Assembly: GCA_964415675.1 (NCBI GenBank)
Contig: CAYQBG010000018.1
Coordinates: 7,332-71,331, forward strand
Direction: 5' to 3'
DNA length: 64,000 bases
Source of the DNA: UBA5336 sp964415675
GTDB lineage: Bacteria; Pseudomonadota; Alphaproteobacteria; Caulobacterales; Hyphomonadaceae
Program-made: the position numbers and the translations under genes
Notes under the pieces: generated by a model
Told to the model about the DNA's origin: nothing
The model's input: the letters and a program-made list of their open reading frames with translations, nothing else
Databases searched by the model: none
Shown here: one piece after another, positions 35,584 to 46,492 of the stretch
Position numbering within the stretch: the first letter of the stretch is position 1
Layout: every line of letters starts with the position of its first letter

Positions 35584-36705
35584 GTGGCAGACAATTTCAA
35601 TCATTCAACGTCACCACCCTCTCAGCCGCCGGCGCGTGTCGCCATCGCGGGGGCGGGCCTGATCGGCATGTTTTGTGCCTGGTCACTGGCCAGGCGCGGC
35701 GTGGAGGTCGTCGTATTCGACCATCGCCAGCCGGGGCAGGGGGCGAGCCGGGCCGCAGCCGGTATGCTCGCGCCGGCCTATGAGGCTGCCGGGGAAGATG
35801 GAGCGCATCCCAGGCTGCTCGAACTTTGCATTGCGGCAGCGCAAGGCTGGCCGGAAGTAGCCCGGCAGCTTGAAGCGGAATCAGGGGTGAAGGTCGATTA
35901 TCGACCGGGTCCGACCCTCGCTGTGGCCGGTGATATTTCACAATTGCACCATCTCGAACGGATCTCTGCCGGCTGCCGCGCGTGCAACCTGCCATTCGAA
36001 ACGCTGGATTCGCAGTCCGCACAGGTCGTCGAGCCGGCCCTGCAGGCAAGCATCGCTGGCGCCCTCCTCCTGCCCAGCGATGCTCAGGTCGATAATCGCC
36101 GCACCGTGGAGGCGCTGGTTCGCGCGCTGGACAGGCGCGGCGTGGCGTTACGGATCGGCATGTCCCTTGAGGATGTCGAGACCCTTCCGCACGGTGTGCG
36201 TTTGCCCGACGGGTCTGGCGCAGATATCCTGATTGATGCGACGGGTTGGCGTGCTCCAGCCATGACACCGGTCAAAGGCGTCGCGATCGCACTCGCCAGG
36301 GGGGCAGGGATGCCGCACAAGGTGGTGCGCTTCGGCACACACTATCTTGTGCCCAAAAGCGACCGGATCGTTCTCGGCGCCACGGTTCAGCCCGGCGACA
36401 GCGACAGCGATGTCAGAGAATCTGCCGTGATCGGGCTGGTGGCAGCGGCTGAACGTGTTTGTCCTGCTGTCCTGGATGCCAGAATCATCGATCGCTGGGC
36501 AGGCATTCGTCCGCGTAGCCGCGATCTTGCGCCCCTGATCGGCTGGCACCGGCCCGGCTACTATGTCGCCGGGGGCCATTATCGCAATGGTGTCCTGCTC
36601 GCGCCTCTGACAGGCGAACTCGTCGCCAGTCATCTTCTCACCGGCACCCGGAGCCCGCTTGCCGCGGCATTTGATCCATTGCGACCCGGCGTCACCCCGG
36701 CCTGA
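35584..36705 (+). CDS. thiO: Glycine oxidase-like FAD-dependent oxidoreductase
   Basis: The start is GTG at 35584. The 373-residue protein has the DAO-type FAD fold: dinucleotide motif AGAGLIGMFCAWSLARRG, FDHRQPGQGASRAAAGMLAP (the ThiO-type AAAGMLAP), and C-terminal RDLAPLIGWHRPGYYVAGGHYRNGV-like region, in which GHYRNG is characteristic of glycine oxidases. It probably forms iminoglycine for the thiazole ring of thiamine. No other thi gene is adjacent, so another amino acid substrate remains possible. Confidence 0.87.
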   Translation: MADNFNHSTSPPSQPPARVAIAGAGLIGMFCAWSLARRGVEVVVFDHRQPGQGASRAAAGMLAPAYEAAGEDGAHPRLLELCIAAAQGWPEVARQLEAESGVKVDYRPGPTLAVAGDISQLHHLERISAGCRACNLPFETLDSQSAQVVEPALQASIAGALLLPSDAQVDNRRTVEALVRALDRRGVALRIGMSLEDVETLPHGVRLPDGSGADILIDATGWRAPAMTPVKGVAIALARGAGMPHKVVRFGTHYLVPKSDRIVLGATVQPGDSDSDVRESAVIGLVAAAERVCPAVLDARIIDRWAGIRPRSRDLAPLIGWHRPGYYVAGGHYRNGVLLAPLTGELVASHLLTGTRSPLAAAFDPLRPGVTPA

Positions 36706-36762
36706 AGCTGGACGTGAGCCCTTTTCACGGCATATCTGCTAGTCAGAGAGGAGACGGCGGCC

Positions 36763-37935
36763 ATGCACACGATTTCAGAGATGACTGAAGACCAGCTCGC
36801 CATCCGCGACGCGGTCGAGCGGACCTGTTCGCAATTTGGCGATGAATACTGGGCAAACACCGATGAAACCGGCGACTGGCCAGAAGCATTCTGCGATGCG
36901 ATGGCTGAGGGCGGCTGGCTTGGCGTCGCGTTTCCCGAAGAATATGGCGGCGCGGGACTGGGCCTGACAGAGGCCTCCCTCGTTATGCAGACGGTCACGC
37001 GTTCCGGCGCGGGTTTCTCCGGAGCTTCGGCCATTCATCTCAACATATTCGGCCCAAAGCCACTGGAGAAATTCGGGACCGCCGAGCAGAAGCAGGAGAA
37101 CCTGCCCAAGATCATCTCCGGCGAAGAGAAGATGTGCTTTGCCGTCACCGAACCGAATTCCGGTCTCGACACGTCCAGCCTGCAGACCCGCGCTGAACGT
37201 ACCAATGCCGGATATACGATCAATGGGCGCAAGATCTGGACAACGGGTGCTCAGCGCGCTGACAAGATCCTGATCATTGCCCGAACAACACCGAAGGAAG
37301 AGTGTTCCAAGCCCTATCTTGGCCTCTCGCTCTTTTATACCGATCTCGACCGAAACCGGATCGAGGCCCAGCCAATCCCGAAAATGGGCCGCAAGGCTGT
37401 TGAATGTAACACCCTGTTTATCGACGGGCTTGAAGTGCCGAAAGAACACCTGATCGGCGAGGAAGGCGAAGGATTCAAATATCTCCTGCAGGGCCTCAAC
37501 CCCGAGCGTGTGCTGTTTGCCGTCGAAAGCATCGGCCTAGGCTTCTCCGCACTGGAGCGCGCGGCGAAATATGCCAATGAGCGGGTCGTTTTCGGTCGCC
37601 CCATCGGCCAGAATCAGGGAATTGCCCATCCACTTGCCAGGGCATGGGCGGAACTGTCTGCAGCTGAGCTCCTCGCCTACAAGGCCGCCAGTCTTTTCGA
37701 TCAGGGAAAGGACTGCGGCGCCGAGGCGAATGCGGCCAAGTATCTCGGCTGTGAGGCGGGCTTCCGCGCCTGCGAGACTGCAGTCCTCAGTCATGGCGGC
37801 ATGGGCTATGCCAAGGAATATCATGTCGAGCGCTTCATGCGCGAAGCCATGCTGGCGCGCATCGCACCGGTCAGCCGGGAGATGATCCTCAATTTCATCG
37901 CTGAACGTGTGCTCGGCCTGCCCAAAAGTTATTAG
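36763..37935 (+). CDS. Acyl-CoA dehydrogenase
   Basis: The 390-residue protein is a full-length acyl-CoA dehydrogenase. It has the FAD-binding FAVTEPNSGLDTSSL, the beta-domain INGRKIWTTGAQRADKIL, and the C-terminal ANERVVFGRPIGQNQGIAHP and VLSHGGMGYAKEYHVERF motifs. GGAGAC (Shine-Dalgarno) precedes the ATG by about ten bases. It stands alone and its substrate is unknown; it is a different subfamily from the pair at the left end of the window. Confidence 0.93.
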   Translation: MHTISEMTEDQLAIRDAVERTCSQFGDEYWANTDETGDWPEAFCDAMAEGGWLGVAFPEEYGGAGLGLTEASLVMQTVTRSGAGFSGASAIHLNIFGPKPLEKFGTAEQKQENLPKIISGEEKMCFAVTEPNSGLDTSSLQTRAERTNAGYTINGRKIWTTGAQRADKILIIARTTPKEECSKPYLGLSLFYTDLDRNRIEAQPIPKMGRKAVECNTLFIDGLEVPKEHLIGEEGEGFKYLLQGLNPERVLFAVESIGLGFSALERAAKYANERVVFGRPIGQNQGIAHPLARAWAELSAAELLAYKAASLFDQGKDCGAEANAAKYLGCEAGFRACETAVLSHGGMGYAKEYHVERFMREAMLARIAPVSREMILNFIAERVLGLPKSY

Positions 37936-37974
37936 GGATCAGCAGCCCGTGTTTTCCTTTGTGGCCATGCAGGC

Positions 37975-38544
37975 CTATGACGGCATGGACAGCCAGTTCC
38001 TCAACAAATCATGGCCGTGCTCGGTCAGGATGCTTTCGGGGTGAAACTGGACGCCATAAACCGGGCGCGAGACATGGCGCACGGCCATGATCTCCCCATC
38101 ATCGGTGAACGCATCGGCGACAAGACTATCTGGCAGGTCGTCAGGGCGCACTGCCAGTGAATGATAGCGCACCACTTCGAACCGTTCCGGTAGTCCGGTA
38201 AAGAGCGGGCCGGCCTCATGGCGGACCACGGAACGCTTGCCATGGCGGATTTCGCGCGCGGTGATGACCGCCCCGCCGAGCGCCTGCCCGACCGACTGAT
38301 GGCCGAGGCACACGCCAAGGATCGGCAACGTGTCAGGCGCCTCACGCACCAGATCCATGCAGATCCCCGCCTCGTTAGGTGTGCATGGGCCGGGCGAGAG
38401 GACAATGCCGTCCGGTGCGAGGTCCAGCGCACCCTGCGCTGTCATCTCGTCATTGCGAATGACACGGGTGTTCGCCCCTATCTCCTCGAGATAGTGGACA
38501 AGGTTCCAGGTGAAACTGTCATAATTATCAATGACGAGGATCAT
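37975..38544 (-). CDS. trpG: Anthranilate/aminodeoxychorismate synthase glutaminase component
   Basis: The 189-residue class I glutamine amidotransferase has the nucleophile region ILGVCLGHQSVGQALGG and the His/Glu part of the triad in YGVQFHPESIL. It supplies ammonia to TrpE. The gene is 11 bases downstream of trpE and is last of the ppiD-trpE-trpG unit. It could also serve PabB in folate synthesis, as TrpG/PabA proteins often do. Confidence 0.95.
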   Translation of the reverse strand: MILVIDNYDSFTWNLVHYLEEIGANTRVIRNDEMTAQGALDLAPDGIVLSPGPCTPNEAGICMDLVREAPDTLPILGVCLGHQSVGQALGGAVITAREIRHGKRSVVRHEAGPLFTGLPERFEVVRYHSLAVRPDDLPDSLVADAFTDDGEIMAVRHVSRPVYGVQFHPESILTEHGHDLLRNWLSMPS

Positions 38545-38555
38545 GGCGAGGGGCC

Positions 38556-39989
38556 TTACTGGTCATGTTCGAAGGCTGCAGCCAGCTCAGCAGCGCGCCT
38601 GAGGGCGCCGGCCTTGTGCAGCGTCTCATCGAATTCATATTGCGGGTCGCTGTCGAGCACGACGCCTCCGCCGGCCTGGATGTGCAGTCTGCCATCCTTG
38701 ATCAAAGCCGTGCGCAGGGCAATGCAGGTGTCCATGTCGCCCGACCAGCCGAAATAGCCGACCGCGCCGCCATAAATCCCCCGACGGGCCGTCTCCAGCT
38801 CGTCAATGATCTGCATGGCCCGGATCTTCGGCGCCCCGGAGACGGTGCCCGCCGGGAAACCTGCCAAAAGCGCATCCACACAATCGAGCCCTTCTCGCAG
38901 ATTGCCTTCGACATGGCTGACAATGTGCATGACATGCGAATAGCGCTCGACCACGAAACTCTCTGTCACCTCTACACTGCCATAGGCGGCCACACGGCCG
39001 ACATCATTGCGCCCGAGATCGAGCAGCATAAGATGCTCGGCCATCTCCTTCTCGTCCGCCAGAAGGTCGGCGGCCCGACGTGCATCCTCGACATCATCGC
39101 CCGAGCGAGGCCGCGTTCCCGCGATCGGGCGGATGGCGACGCGGCCATCGCGAACCCGCACAAGAATTTCCGGGCTCGACCCGACCAGCCGGATATCGCC
39201 AAGCGCCATATGGAACATGAAGGCCGACGGGTTCAGCCGCCTCAGCGAGCGATAGAGCGCAATCGAGCTGCGTGTCCAGGGGGCACTCAGCCTCTGACTG
39301 GGCACGACCTGAAAGATGTCGCCTGCACGAATATAATCCCGCGCGGTCTCGACAATTTCGAAATAGCGGGTCTTCGACGTGTTTGACTGAAGATCGACAT
39401 TCTCACGGGCCTGGGGACTGAAGCGCGGCGGTATGGGGCAGGGCAGGTCGAGGCGCTGCTCGATCGTGTCAAGATACATCGCCGCCGCTGCCGCCTCGTC
39501 TTCAGCAAAGCGAGCCACCAGCAGGATTTCCTGGTAGAGATGGTCAAAGATGATCACCAGCCTTGGAATCACCAGCAGCGCTTCAGGCACGTCCAGCATG
39601 TCCGGCGCCGTGATCTCAACCGGCTCGACATGCTGGATCATGTCATAACCGACATAGCCAAAGGCGCCGGATGCCATCGGTGGCAGGTCTTCGTCGGCCT
39701 CGGCCCTTGCGTGGTCAACGAATTGTCGCAAGGCCTCGACGGGGGTGCCTGCGACATCCGAAGTTGCAGCGAAGCTGATATCCGCAGCTGTCTGTCCCAC
39801 ACCGTCACGAATGCGAAACCATTCGACCGGATCAAAACCGATAAAGGAATAGCGCCCGAGCCGTTCGCCGCCGACAATCGATTCAAACAGAAATGTGCCC
39901 GGCGTGTCGGCACCGAGCTTCAGAAGCGCGGCGACGGGCGTTTCGGTGTCTCCGATACGGCGGCGGACGAAGAGCCGGTCTGTCGTCAT
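38556..39989 (-). CDS. trpE: Anthranilate synthase component I
   Basis: The 477-residue chorismate-binding enzyme has the signature set IRPIAGTRPRSGDD, LLDLGRNDVGRVA, FPAGTVSGAPKIRAMQIIDE and GAVGYFGWSGDMDTCIALRT. It makes anthranilate from chorismate and glutamine-derived ammonia. An upstream SFIGFDPVEWFRI region carries the N-terminal tryptophan-binding domain, so feedback inhibition is likely. Its ATG overlaps the ppiD-like stop by four bases (39986-39989). Confidence 0.96.
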   Translation of the reverse strand: MTTDRLFVRRRIGDTETPVAALLKLGADTPGTFLFESIVGGERLGRYSFIGFDPVEWFRIRDGVGQTAADISFAATSDVAGTPVEALRQFVDHARAEADEDLPPMASGAFGYVGYDMIQHVEPVEITAPDMLDVPEALLVIPRLVIIFDHLYQEILLVARFAEDEAAAAAMYLDTIEQRLDLPCPIPPRFSPQARENVDLQSNTSKTRYFEIVETARDYIRAGDIFQVVPSQRLSAPWTRSSIALYRSLRRLNPSAFMFHMALGDIRLVGSSPEILVRVRDGRVAIRPIAGTRPRSGDDVEDARRAADLLADEKEMAEHLMLLDLGRNDVGRVAAYGSVEVTESFVVERYSHVMHIVSHVEGNLREGLDCVDALLAGFPAGTVSGAPKIRAMQIIDELETARRGIYGGAVGYFGWSGDMDTCIALRTALIKDGRLHIQAGGGVVLDSDPQYEFDETLHKAGALRRAAELAAAFEHDQ

Positions 39990-41884
39990 TGACGATCCAT
40001 GATTGAGGCCTTGTATTGCGCCAGCGCCGCCTGGTTGGCACGCAGGCTTGTGCTGTCACGGAATTCGGCCAGTAATCCGTCCATTATGTCATTCTGAAGT
40101 GACTGGGTCAGCTGATCCGAAACGACGCCCGACAGGATGGCAATTTCAGTTTCATCAGGTTCATTCACGGCCGTCAGCTGAAGTATCGTCATCTCACCCG
40201 CCCCGGGCCCCGGAATCGACACCATCTCCCCCTCATTCATTGCAAACAGCTGGCCCTGCACCGATGCGGGCAATTGAGGGTTATTCCCGGCCCGCGTGAC
40301 GGGCTGCTCGTTGATCTGGACGCTTGCGCCGATCTTGCCCGCCACCTGTTCCAGTGTCGTTGCTCCCGCCGCTATCTGCTTCTCGACATCGCTTGCCCAA
40401 GCGGTCAGCTGGTTGTTTTCCCGCTCGTCGATAAGGGCCTGGCGGGCCTGCTCGGCAACCTCATCCAGCGGCGGCGTACGTGGGGGTAGAACTTCCTGCA
40501 CTTCGACCAGAGTGATGCCTGTCTCCGTTTCCAGCGGATCGCTGACTTCGCCCACCTTGAGCCCGAATGCGGTCGCCATGAGCTCATTGCGACGCGCAAG
40601 CGCAGGAATGACCCGGCCATCGCTGCTGCGCGCCTGCTGCGTCAGGGGTAGATAGTCGATGGCCGTTCCGCCAAGCTCAGCAGCGATTTCGTCCAGCCTC
40701 AGGCCAGCACCGATCAGGTCAAAGGCTTCCACCTCGGCCTGGGCAAACAGCGCCTCCGATTGATTGCTCGCGACCTCGTCTGCAATCTGGCTGCGCACGC
40801 TCTCAAACGGCATGGCAGCACCGGGAGTCACATCCTCCAGCCTCGCCACCAGCCAGAGCCCGTTCTGCTCGAACGGGCCAGCGATCGCGCCGGGCTGCGC
40901 ACCGGAGCTAAACAAGGCGTCGGCGAGTGCTTCATTGGCCAGTTCGCTGCGTCTTGCCGTGCGAATATTGATCGCTTCGGCTGCAACAAGCGTGCTTGGC
41001 TCAGCGCCACCGGCGAGCCGGCCCAGGGCGTCGCGCGCGGCTGCCTCGTCGGCAAGCACCAATTCGACAAAGCGACGGGTATCGGGCTCGGAAAAGCGCT
41101 GGCGTTTCTGGCTCTCGTAAATGGCCAGGAGGTCCTCTTCAGACGTATCGACCTGATGGATGAAGTCTGTCGGGGACAAGTCGAGCCGGCTGATCGCACG
41201 GCGTTCCCCTATGGCAAATCGGGCCTGGTTGCCCTGATAGAACGCGGCCACTTCGTCTTCGCTCGGTTCGGATAGTTCGCCGATATCCGCTTGCGAGACA
41301 GTGAACCAGGCCGCATCGCGGCTTTCAGCCAGATAGCCCGCCTGCAGCCGTTTCAGGCTTTCAGGCGGCTCCAGCGCCGCGCCGGCAGCGTCTGACAAAT
41401 AGGTCAGGGTGAGATCATCGCGCACTTCGTTTTCAAATCTCTGGGGCGTCAGCTGGTTCTGGTTGAGAATGCGGCGATAAGTATCGACACTGAATTGCCC
41501 GGTCAGTGGATCGGCGAACGCCTCATTGTCACCAACCGTCTCGACCACCGCCTTCTGGCTCGCGACCGCGCCGATACGTTCGGCATAACCCAGATTGGCG
41601 ATACGCCCACCTTCAAGCGCGAACAACTGATCGATGATGCCCTGTTCAACCGCATCCTGGCGGGTCATCATCTGGCCCTGATTGCGCTGGACGCGGAGAT
41701 AGGTCTCCACGCGTCGATCGAAATCCTGCTGGGTGATGCCGCGCTTGCCGGCCTGGATGATATTGTCACCGAGATTGCCGGAGAAAACATCCGTAATCCC
41801 CCAGGCCGCCATGGAAATGATGATCAGCCCGAACAGGACGAGAGATACCTTCGAACGGAGGAAATTCCTCATCAATGTGAGCAT
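39986..41884 (-). CDS. ppiD: PpiD-like periplasmic peptidyl-prolyl isomerase / SurA N-domain chaperone
   Basis: The 632-residue protein begins with a cytoplasmic stub and one membrane helix (SKVSLVLFGLIIISMAAWGI), then a SurA-type N-domain, a parvulin-like PPIase region (about 250-370) and a long C-terminal part. The layout is that of PpiD, an inner-membrane-anchored chaperone at the Sec translocon exit. It is upstream of and coupled to trpE, an arrangement repeated in many alphaproteobacteria. It is divergent from tpiA. Confidence 0.9.
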   Translation of the reverse strand: MLTLMRNFLRSKVSLVLFGLIIISMAAWGITDVFSGNLGDNIIQAGKRGITQQDFDRRVETYLRVQRNQGQMMTRQDAVEQGIIDQLFALEGGRIANLGYAERIGAVASQKAVVETVGDNEAFADPLTGQFSVDTYRRILNQNQLTPQRFENEVRDDLTLTYLSDAAGAALEPPESLKRLQAGYLAESRDAAWFTVSQADIGELSEPSEDEVAAFYQGNQARFAIGERRAISRLDLSPTDFIHQVDTSEEDLLAIYESQKRQRFSEPDTRRFVELVLADEAAARDALGRLAGGAEPSTLVAAEAINIRTARRSELANEALADALFSSGAQPGAIAGPFEQNGLWLVARLEDVTPGAAMPFESVRSQIADEVASNQSEALFAQAEVEAFDLIGAGLRLDEIAAELGGTAIDYLPLTQQARSSDGRVIPALARRNELMATAFGLKVGEVSDPLETETGITLVEVQEVLPPRTPPLDEVAEQARQALIDERENNQLTAWASDVEKQIAAGATTLEQVAGKIGASVQINEQPVTRAGNNPQLPASVQGQLFAMNEGEMVSIPGPGAGEMTILQLTAVNEPDETEIAILSGVVSDQLTQSLQNDIMDGLLAEFRDSTSLRANQAALAQYKASIMDRQ

Positions 41885-41979
41885 GGTGGCCGGCCTCGTC
41901 GCTTGAAGTCGCTTGAATGGATAAGCCCTGCTTGCTAGGCGAGCGCGATTGGTCTGACAAGAGAGAGGGTGAGAGCGCC

Positions 41980-42726
41980 ATGGTCCGTACGGTAATCGCC
42001 GGCAACTGGAAGATGAACGGTCTCAGAGACACGCTGGCCGAGGCCGAAGCTGTCATGGCCGGCCTGGAGGACGCCCACGAGAATGCGGACTGCCTGATCT
42101 GCCCGCCTGCCACCCTTGTTCTGACGCTTGCGAGCCGGACGCGGCAAAGCCGGCTGAAAGTCGGCGGCCAGACCTGTCATCCGGCTGCAAAGGGCGCCCA
42201 TACCGGCGACATATCGGCGGAAATGCTGTCCGATGCTGGCGCCAGTCACGTCATTGTCGGCCACTCGGAACGGCGCGCGGACCATGGCGAAACCGATTCG
42301 GTTGTCGCGTCTCAGGTTGAGGCGGCCCTGCGCGCCGGCATGGTGCCTATTGTCTGCATCGGGGAAACACTGGCCGAGCGGGACGCGGGAGACACGCTTA
42401 AGGTGGTCTCGAACCAGCTTGCCGGTTCTCTGCCCGGATCGCTCGCGGGCCAGGATTTTATAGTGGCTTATGAGCCCGTTTGGGCCATTGGCACCGGCCT
42501 GACGCCAACGCTCGCCCAGATCGAAGAGGTCCACAACGCGATCCGACAGCATCTGTCTGAAAGTTTCGGCGCCGCCGGTGCGGGCGCGCCGGTCCTTTAT
42601 GGTGGCTCCATGAAGCCTGCAAATGCGGGTGAAATCCTCGCCATAAACGAGGTGAATGGCGGCCTGATTGGCGGCGCAAGCTTGAAGGCGAGCGACTTTC
42701 TCGCCATCTACGCCGCAGCCGACTGA
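41980..42726 (+). CDS. tpiA: Triosephosphate isomerase
   Basis: ATG at 41980 gives the canonical start VRTVIAGNWKMNG; the frame is open 63 bases further upstream without family similarity. The 248-residue protein has the catalytic His in VIVGHSERR, the catalytic Glu in VAYEPVWAIGTG and the phosphate loop GGSMKPANAGEI. It interconverts dihydroxyacetone phosphate and glyceraldehyde-3-phosphate. It is followed by secG and pyrG, a standard alphaproteobacterial order. Confidence 0.97.
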   Translation: MVRTVIAGNWKMNGLRDTLAEAEAVMAGLEDAHENADCLICPPATLVLTLASRTRQSRLKVGGQTCHPAAKGAHTGDISAEMLSDAGASHVIVGHSERRADHGETDSVVASQVEAALRAGMVPIVCIGETLAERDAGDTLKVVSNQLAGSLPGSLAGQDFIVAYEPVWAIGTGLTPTLAQIEEVHNAIRQHLSESFGAAGAGAPVLYGGSMKPANAGEILAINEVNGGLIGGASLKASDFLAIYAAAD

Positions 42727-42810
42727 GGAAATCGAACCCAACGGGCTTGGCGCAAGGGCAGGATTTGCCTATTCCGCGCCTTTGCCATCCTGCCAAGGAC
42801 CTGTCCATAA

Positions 42811-43290
42811 ATGCAGAACGTCATCCTCGTCATCCATATCCTCGCCTGTGTCGCGCTGACAGCCATGGTGCTCCTGCAGCGCTCGGAAGGCGGCGCGCTG
42901 GGTATCGGCGGCGGTGGCGGTGGTGGCGGTGTCATGTCCGGCCGTGGTGCAGCAGGCGCACTCGTGCGCACCACCATGATCTTCGCGGGCGTCTTTTTCG
43001 TGACCAGTCTTGCGCTGACCACTCTGGCCAACCGGGACAGGGATGACCGTTCGGCAGCTGAGCGCGAACTCGAAGTCGAGGGGTCTGGCACCACCGGCGA
43101 CATACTCGACACAGATGCCCCGCTCGTGATCGATCCTCTGAGCGAGGGTGATGGATCCGAGCCCGCGCGCGATACGGCTGACCCGCTGGCCGAGGATACC
43201 GCTGAACAGACGCCGCCGGCTGGCGATCCCCTTGCGGAGGAGCCGGCAGAGGGGGCTCAAAATGAGCCGTCAGACGACAACCCGAACTGA
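42811..43290 (+). CDS. secG: Preprotein translocase subunit SecG
   Basis: The 159-residue protein has the two SecG membrane helices (VILVIHILACVALTAMVLLQ and a second near IFAGVFFVTSLALTTLA) separated by the glycine-rich loop (GIGGGGGGGGVMSGRG). An acidic Pro/Glu/Asp tail of about 70 residues follows, longer than in E. coli. It belongs to the SecYEG channel. Confidence 0.93.
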   Translation: MQNVILVIHILACVALTAMVLLQRSEGGALGIGGGGGGGGVMSGRGAAGALVRTTMIFAGVFFVTSLALTTLANRDRDDRSAAERELEVEGSGTTGDILDTDAPLVIDPLSEGDGSEPARDTADPLAEDTAEQTPPAGDPLAEEPAEGAQNEPSDDNPN

Positions 43291-43358
43291 TCCGGGAAGG
43301 CCTGGCAGTGCAATTATCCGCTCAGCGATCTTCGCGAATCACGGCAGCCTGAGATCCC

Positions 43359-44993
<1,635 letters not shown>

Positions 44994-44997
44994 TCGA

Positions 44998-45018
44998 TCC
45001 GCCCCCTTTCGGGGTTGA
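44998..45018 (+). terminator. Weak hairpin after pyrG
   Basis: CCCC and GGGG around a CTTTC-type loop followed by TTGAATTC lie just after the pyrG stop. The stem is short and the T-run is poor, so it is a possible but weak terminator or pause site ahead of rpmF. Confidence 0.3.
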
Positions 45019-45102
45019 ATTCTGCACATGCCCCCTGTAAGAGCGTCGTTTCGGAATTTCGCAGGGCATGCGCCCTGAATGATGTGAACACGGATCGAGA
45101 CC

Positions 45103-45285
45103 ATGGCTGTCCCCAAGCGCAAGACGACCCCTTCCAAGCGTGGCATGCGCCGCGCTCACGACAGGCTCAAGCACGCCACCTATGTCGAGGACACCGAAAC
45201 AGGTGAGCTTCACCGCCCGCATCATATCGATCTCAAGACCGGCATCTATCGCGGTCGCCAGGTGATCGAGCCGAAGGACGACTGA
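45103..45285 (+). CDS. rpmF: 50S ribosomal protein L32
   Basis: The 60-residue protein begins MAVPKRKTTPSKRGMRRAHD, the diagnostic N-terminus of L32. It is the form without the zinc-binding cysteines. It lies 109 bases after pyrG and probably has its own promoter. In many bacteria rpmF sits with plsX, so its position here is a less common context. Confidence 0.98.
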   Translation: MAVPKRKTTPSKRGMRRAHDRLKHATYVEDTETGELHRPHHIDLKTGIYRGRQVIEPKDD

Positions 45286-45363
45286 GCGAGCAGGGCGTTA
45301 ACCGATCAAATTGCGAAGTCTGTATCAGTGTATCGCGGATGACGCCGGTTCAGCCTTGCACTG

Positions 45364-45813
45364 TCATTCATGATTTCGAGCGGACTCTCGTGAACCTTGT
45401 CTGGCAAGCTCGTCGGCGCGTTCATTGCCTGGATCGCCGGCATGGCCTTTCACCCAGATCCATTCGATGTCGTGGCGCGCGCAGGCCTCATCCAGAGCCT
45501 GCCATAGATCCTTGTTCTTGACGGGTTTTTTCGCCGCCGTCTTCCAGCCATTTCGTTTCCAGCCATGTATCCACTTGGTCAACCCGTCTTTCAGATACGT
45601 GCTGTCGGTGTGGAGCCGCACCTTTGAAGGGTATTTGAGTGCGTTCAGCGCCTCGATGGCCGCCATCATTTCCATGCGGTTATTGGTCGTATCGCGTGCG
45701 CCCCCGTAAAGTTCCTTTTCGTGCGATCCGCTTTTCAGCAAGGCGCCCCAGCCTCCTGGGCCAGGATTTCCCGAACAGGCGCCATCGGTCCAGATTTCAA
45801 CGCGTTCGGGCAT
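45364..45813 (-). CDS. rnhA: Ribonuclease HI
   Basis: The 149-residue protein has the catalytic Asp-Glu-Asp-Asp set in IWTDGACSGNPGPGGWG, NNRMEMMAAIEAL, LHTDSTYL and ERADELA, and the basic protrusion WIHGWKRNGWKTAAKKPVKN. It removes RNA from RNA-DNA hybrids. It is downstream of thrB and a membrane protein on the same strand, and thrB with rnhA is a conserved pairing in alphaproteobacteria. Confidence 0.97.
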   Translation of the reverse strand: MPERVEIWTDGACSGNPGPGGWGALLKSGSHEKELYGGARDTTNNRMEMMAAIEALNALKYPSKVRLHTDSTYLKDGLTKWIHGWKRNGWKTAAKKPVKNKDLWQALDEACARHDIEWIWVKGHAGDPGNERADELARQGSRESARNHE

Positions 45814-45884
45814 GGTTCAGTATCCGGTTTCAAGGGGAGAGCGCTTCGGATTAGGGGGTGTCGGCCTGGCGATCAATGCCGCGC

Positions 45885-46463
45885 TCAGAACACACCAGTA
45901 TCGACGTCACCAAGCTGTGTTTTCGGGCGCACAATAAGAAGAAACAACCCGGCACAGGCAAGGCCCGCCAGCGCGCCGATCCCGAGCCCGCCAAGCAGCG
46001 CACCGAGAATCGTCGTGATTTCGACCGGACTTGATGGATTTGAGACGACAAATACGCCAAATACCGAAGGTGCGGCGACCAGTATCCCCCCCCAGATGGC
46101 ACCCCATCTCAAATAAGTGTTCGTGTTGAGGATCCGGCGCTTCGGAAACCGCCCGATGGATGTGCCCAGCGCAATGATCGCAGCAGGTATCGTCAGATAG
46201 GCGAAGAACCAGTTGAACGTGCTTGCAAAGCCGGCGATGGCGAGCCCCTGGACAAATCCACCTCTGCCTGGGCCGGTTATCGAGAGACTGACGCTATCGA
46301 GAAATACCTGCCCGATGAAATTGACCAGAAAAATCGCCGAAAACCCGATCAGGGCGACGAGGACACAGGCGGCAAAGCCGCAAAGGATGACGGCGAGCGC
46401 TACCCGTTTGACCTTTTTCCGCTCAGGTTCGGCATAGGCGCGCACGGGAACAGTGTCTGTCAT
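45885..46463 (-). CDS. Membrane protein of unknown function
   Basis: Not recognised. The 192-residue protein has about four hydrophobic helices: VALAVILCGFAACVLVALIG, one around FNWFFAYLTIPAAIIALGTS, GAIWGGILVAAPSVFGVFVV and LGGLGIGALAGLACAGLFLL. The N-terminus (RAYAEPERKKVKR) is basic and cytoplasmic. It sits between thrB (29 bases upstream) and rnhA, interrupting the usual thrB-rnhA pair, so it is probably a lineage-specific insertion in the operon. Confidence 0.65.
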   Translation of the reverse strand: MTDTVPVRAYAEPERKKVKRVALAVILCGFAACVLVALIGFSAIFLVNFIGQVFLDSVSLSITGPGRGGFVQGLAIAGFASTFNWFFAYLTIPAAIIALGTSIGRFPKRRILNTNTYLRWGAIWGGILVAAPSVFGVFVVSNPSSPVEITTILGALLGGLGIGALAGLACAGLFLLIVRPKTQLGDVDTGVF

Positions 46464-46492
46464 CTCAGGCGATCCTTGTACGCGCTGCGGGT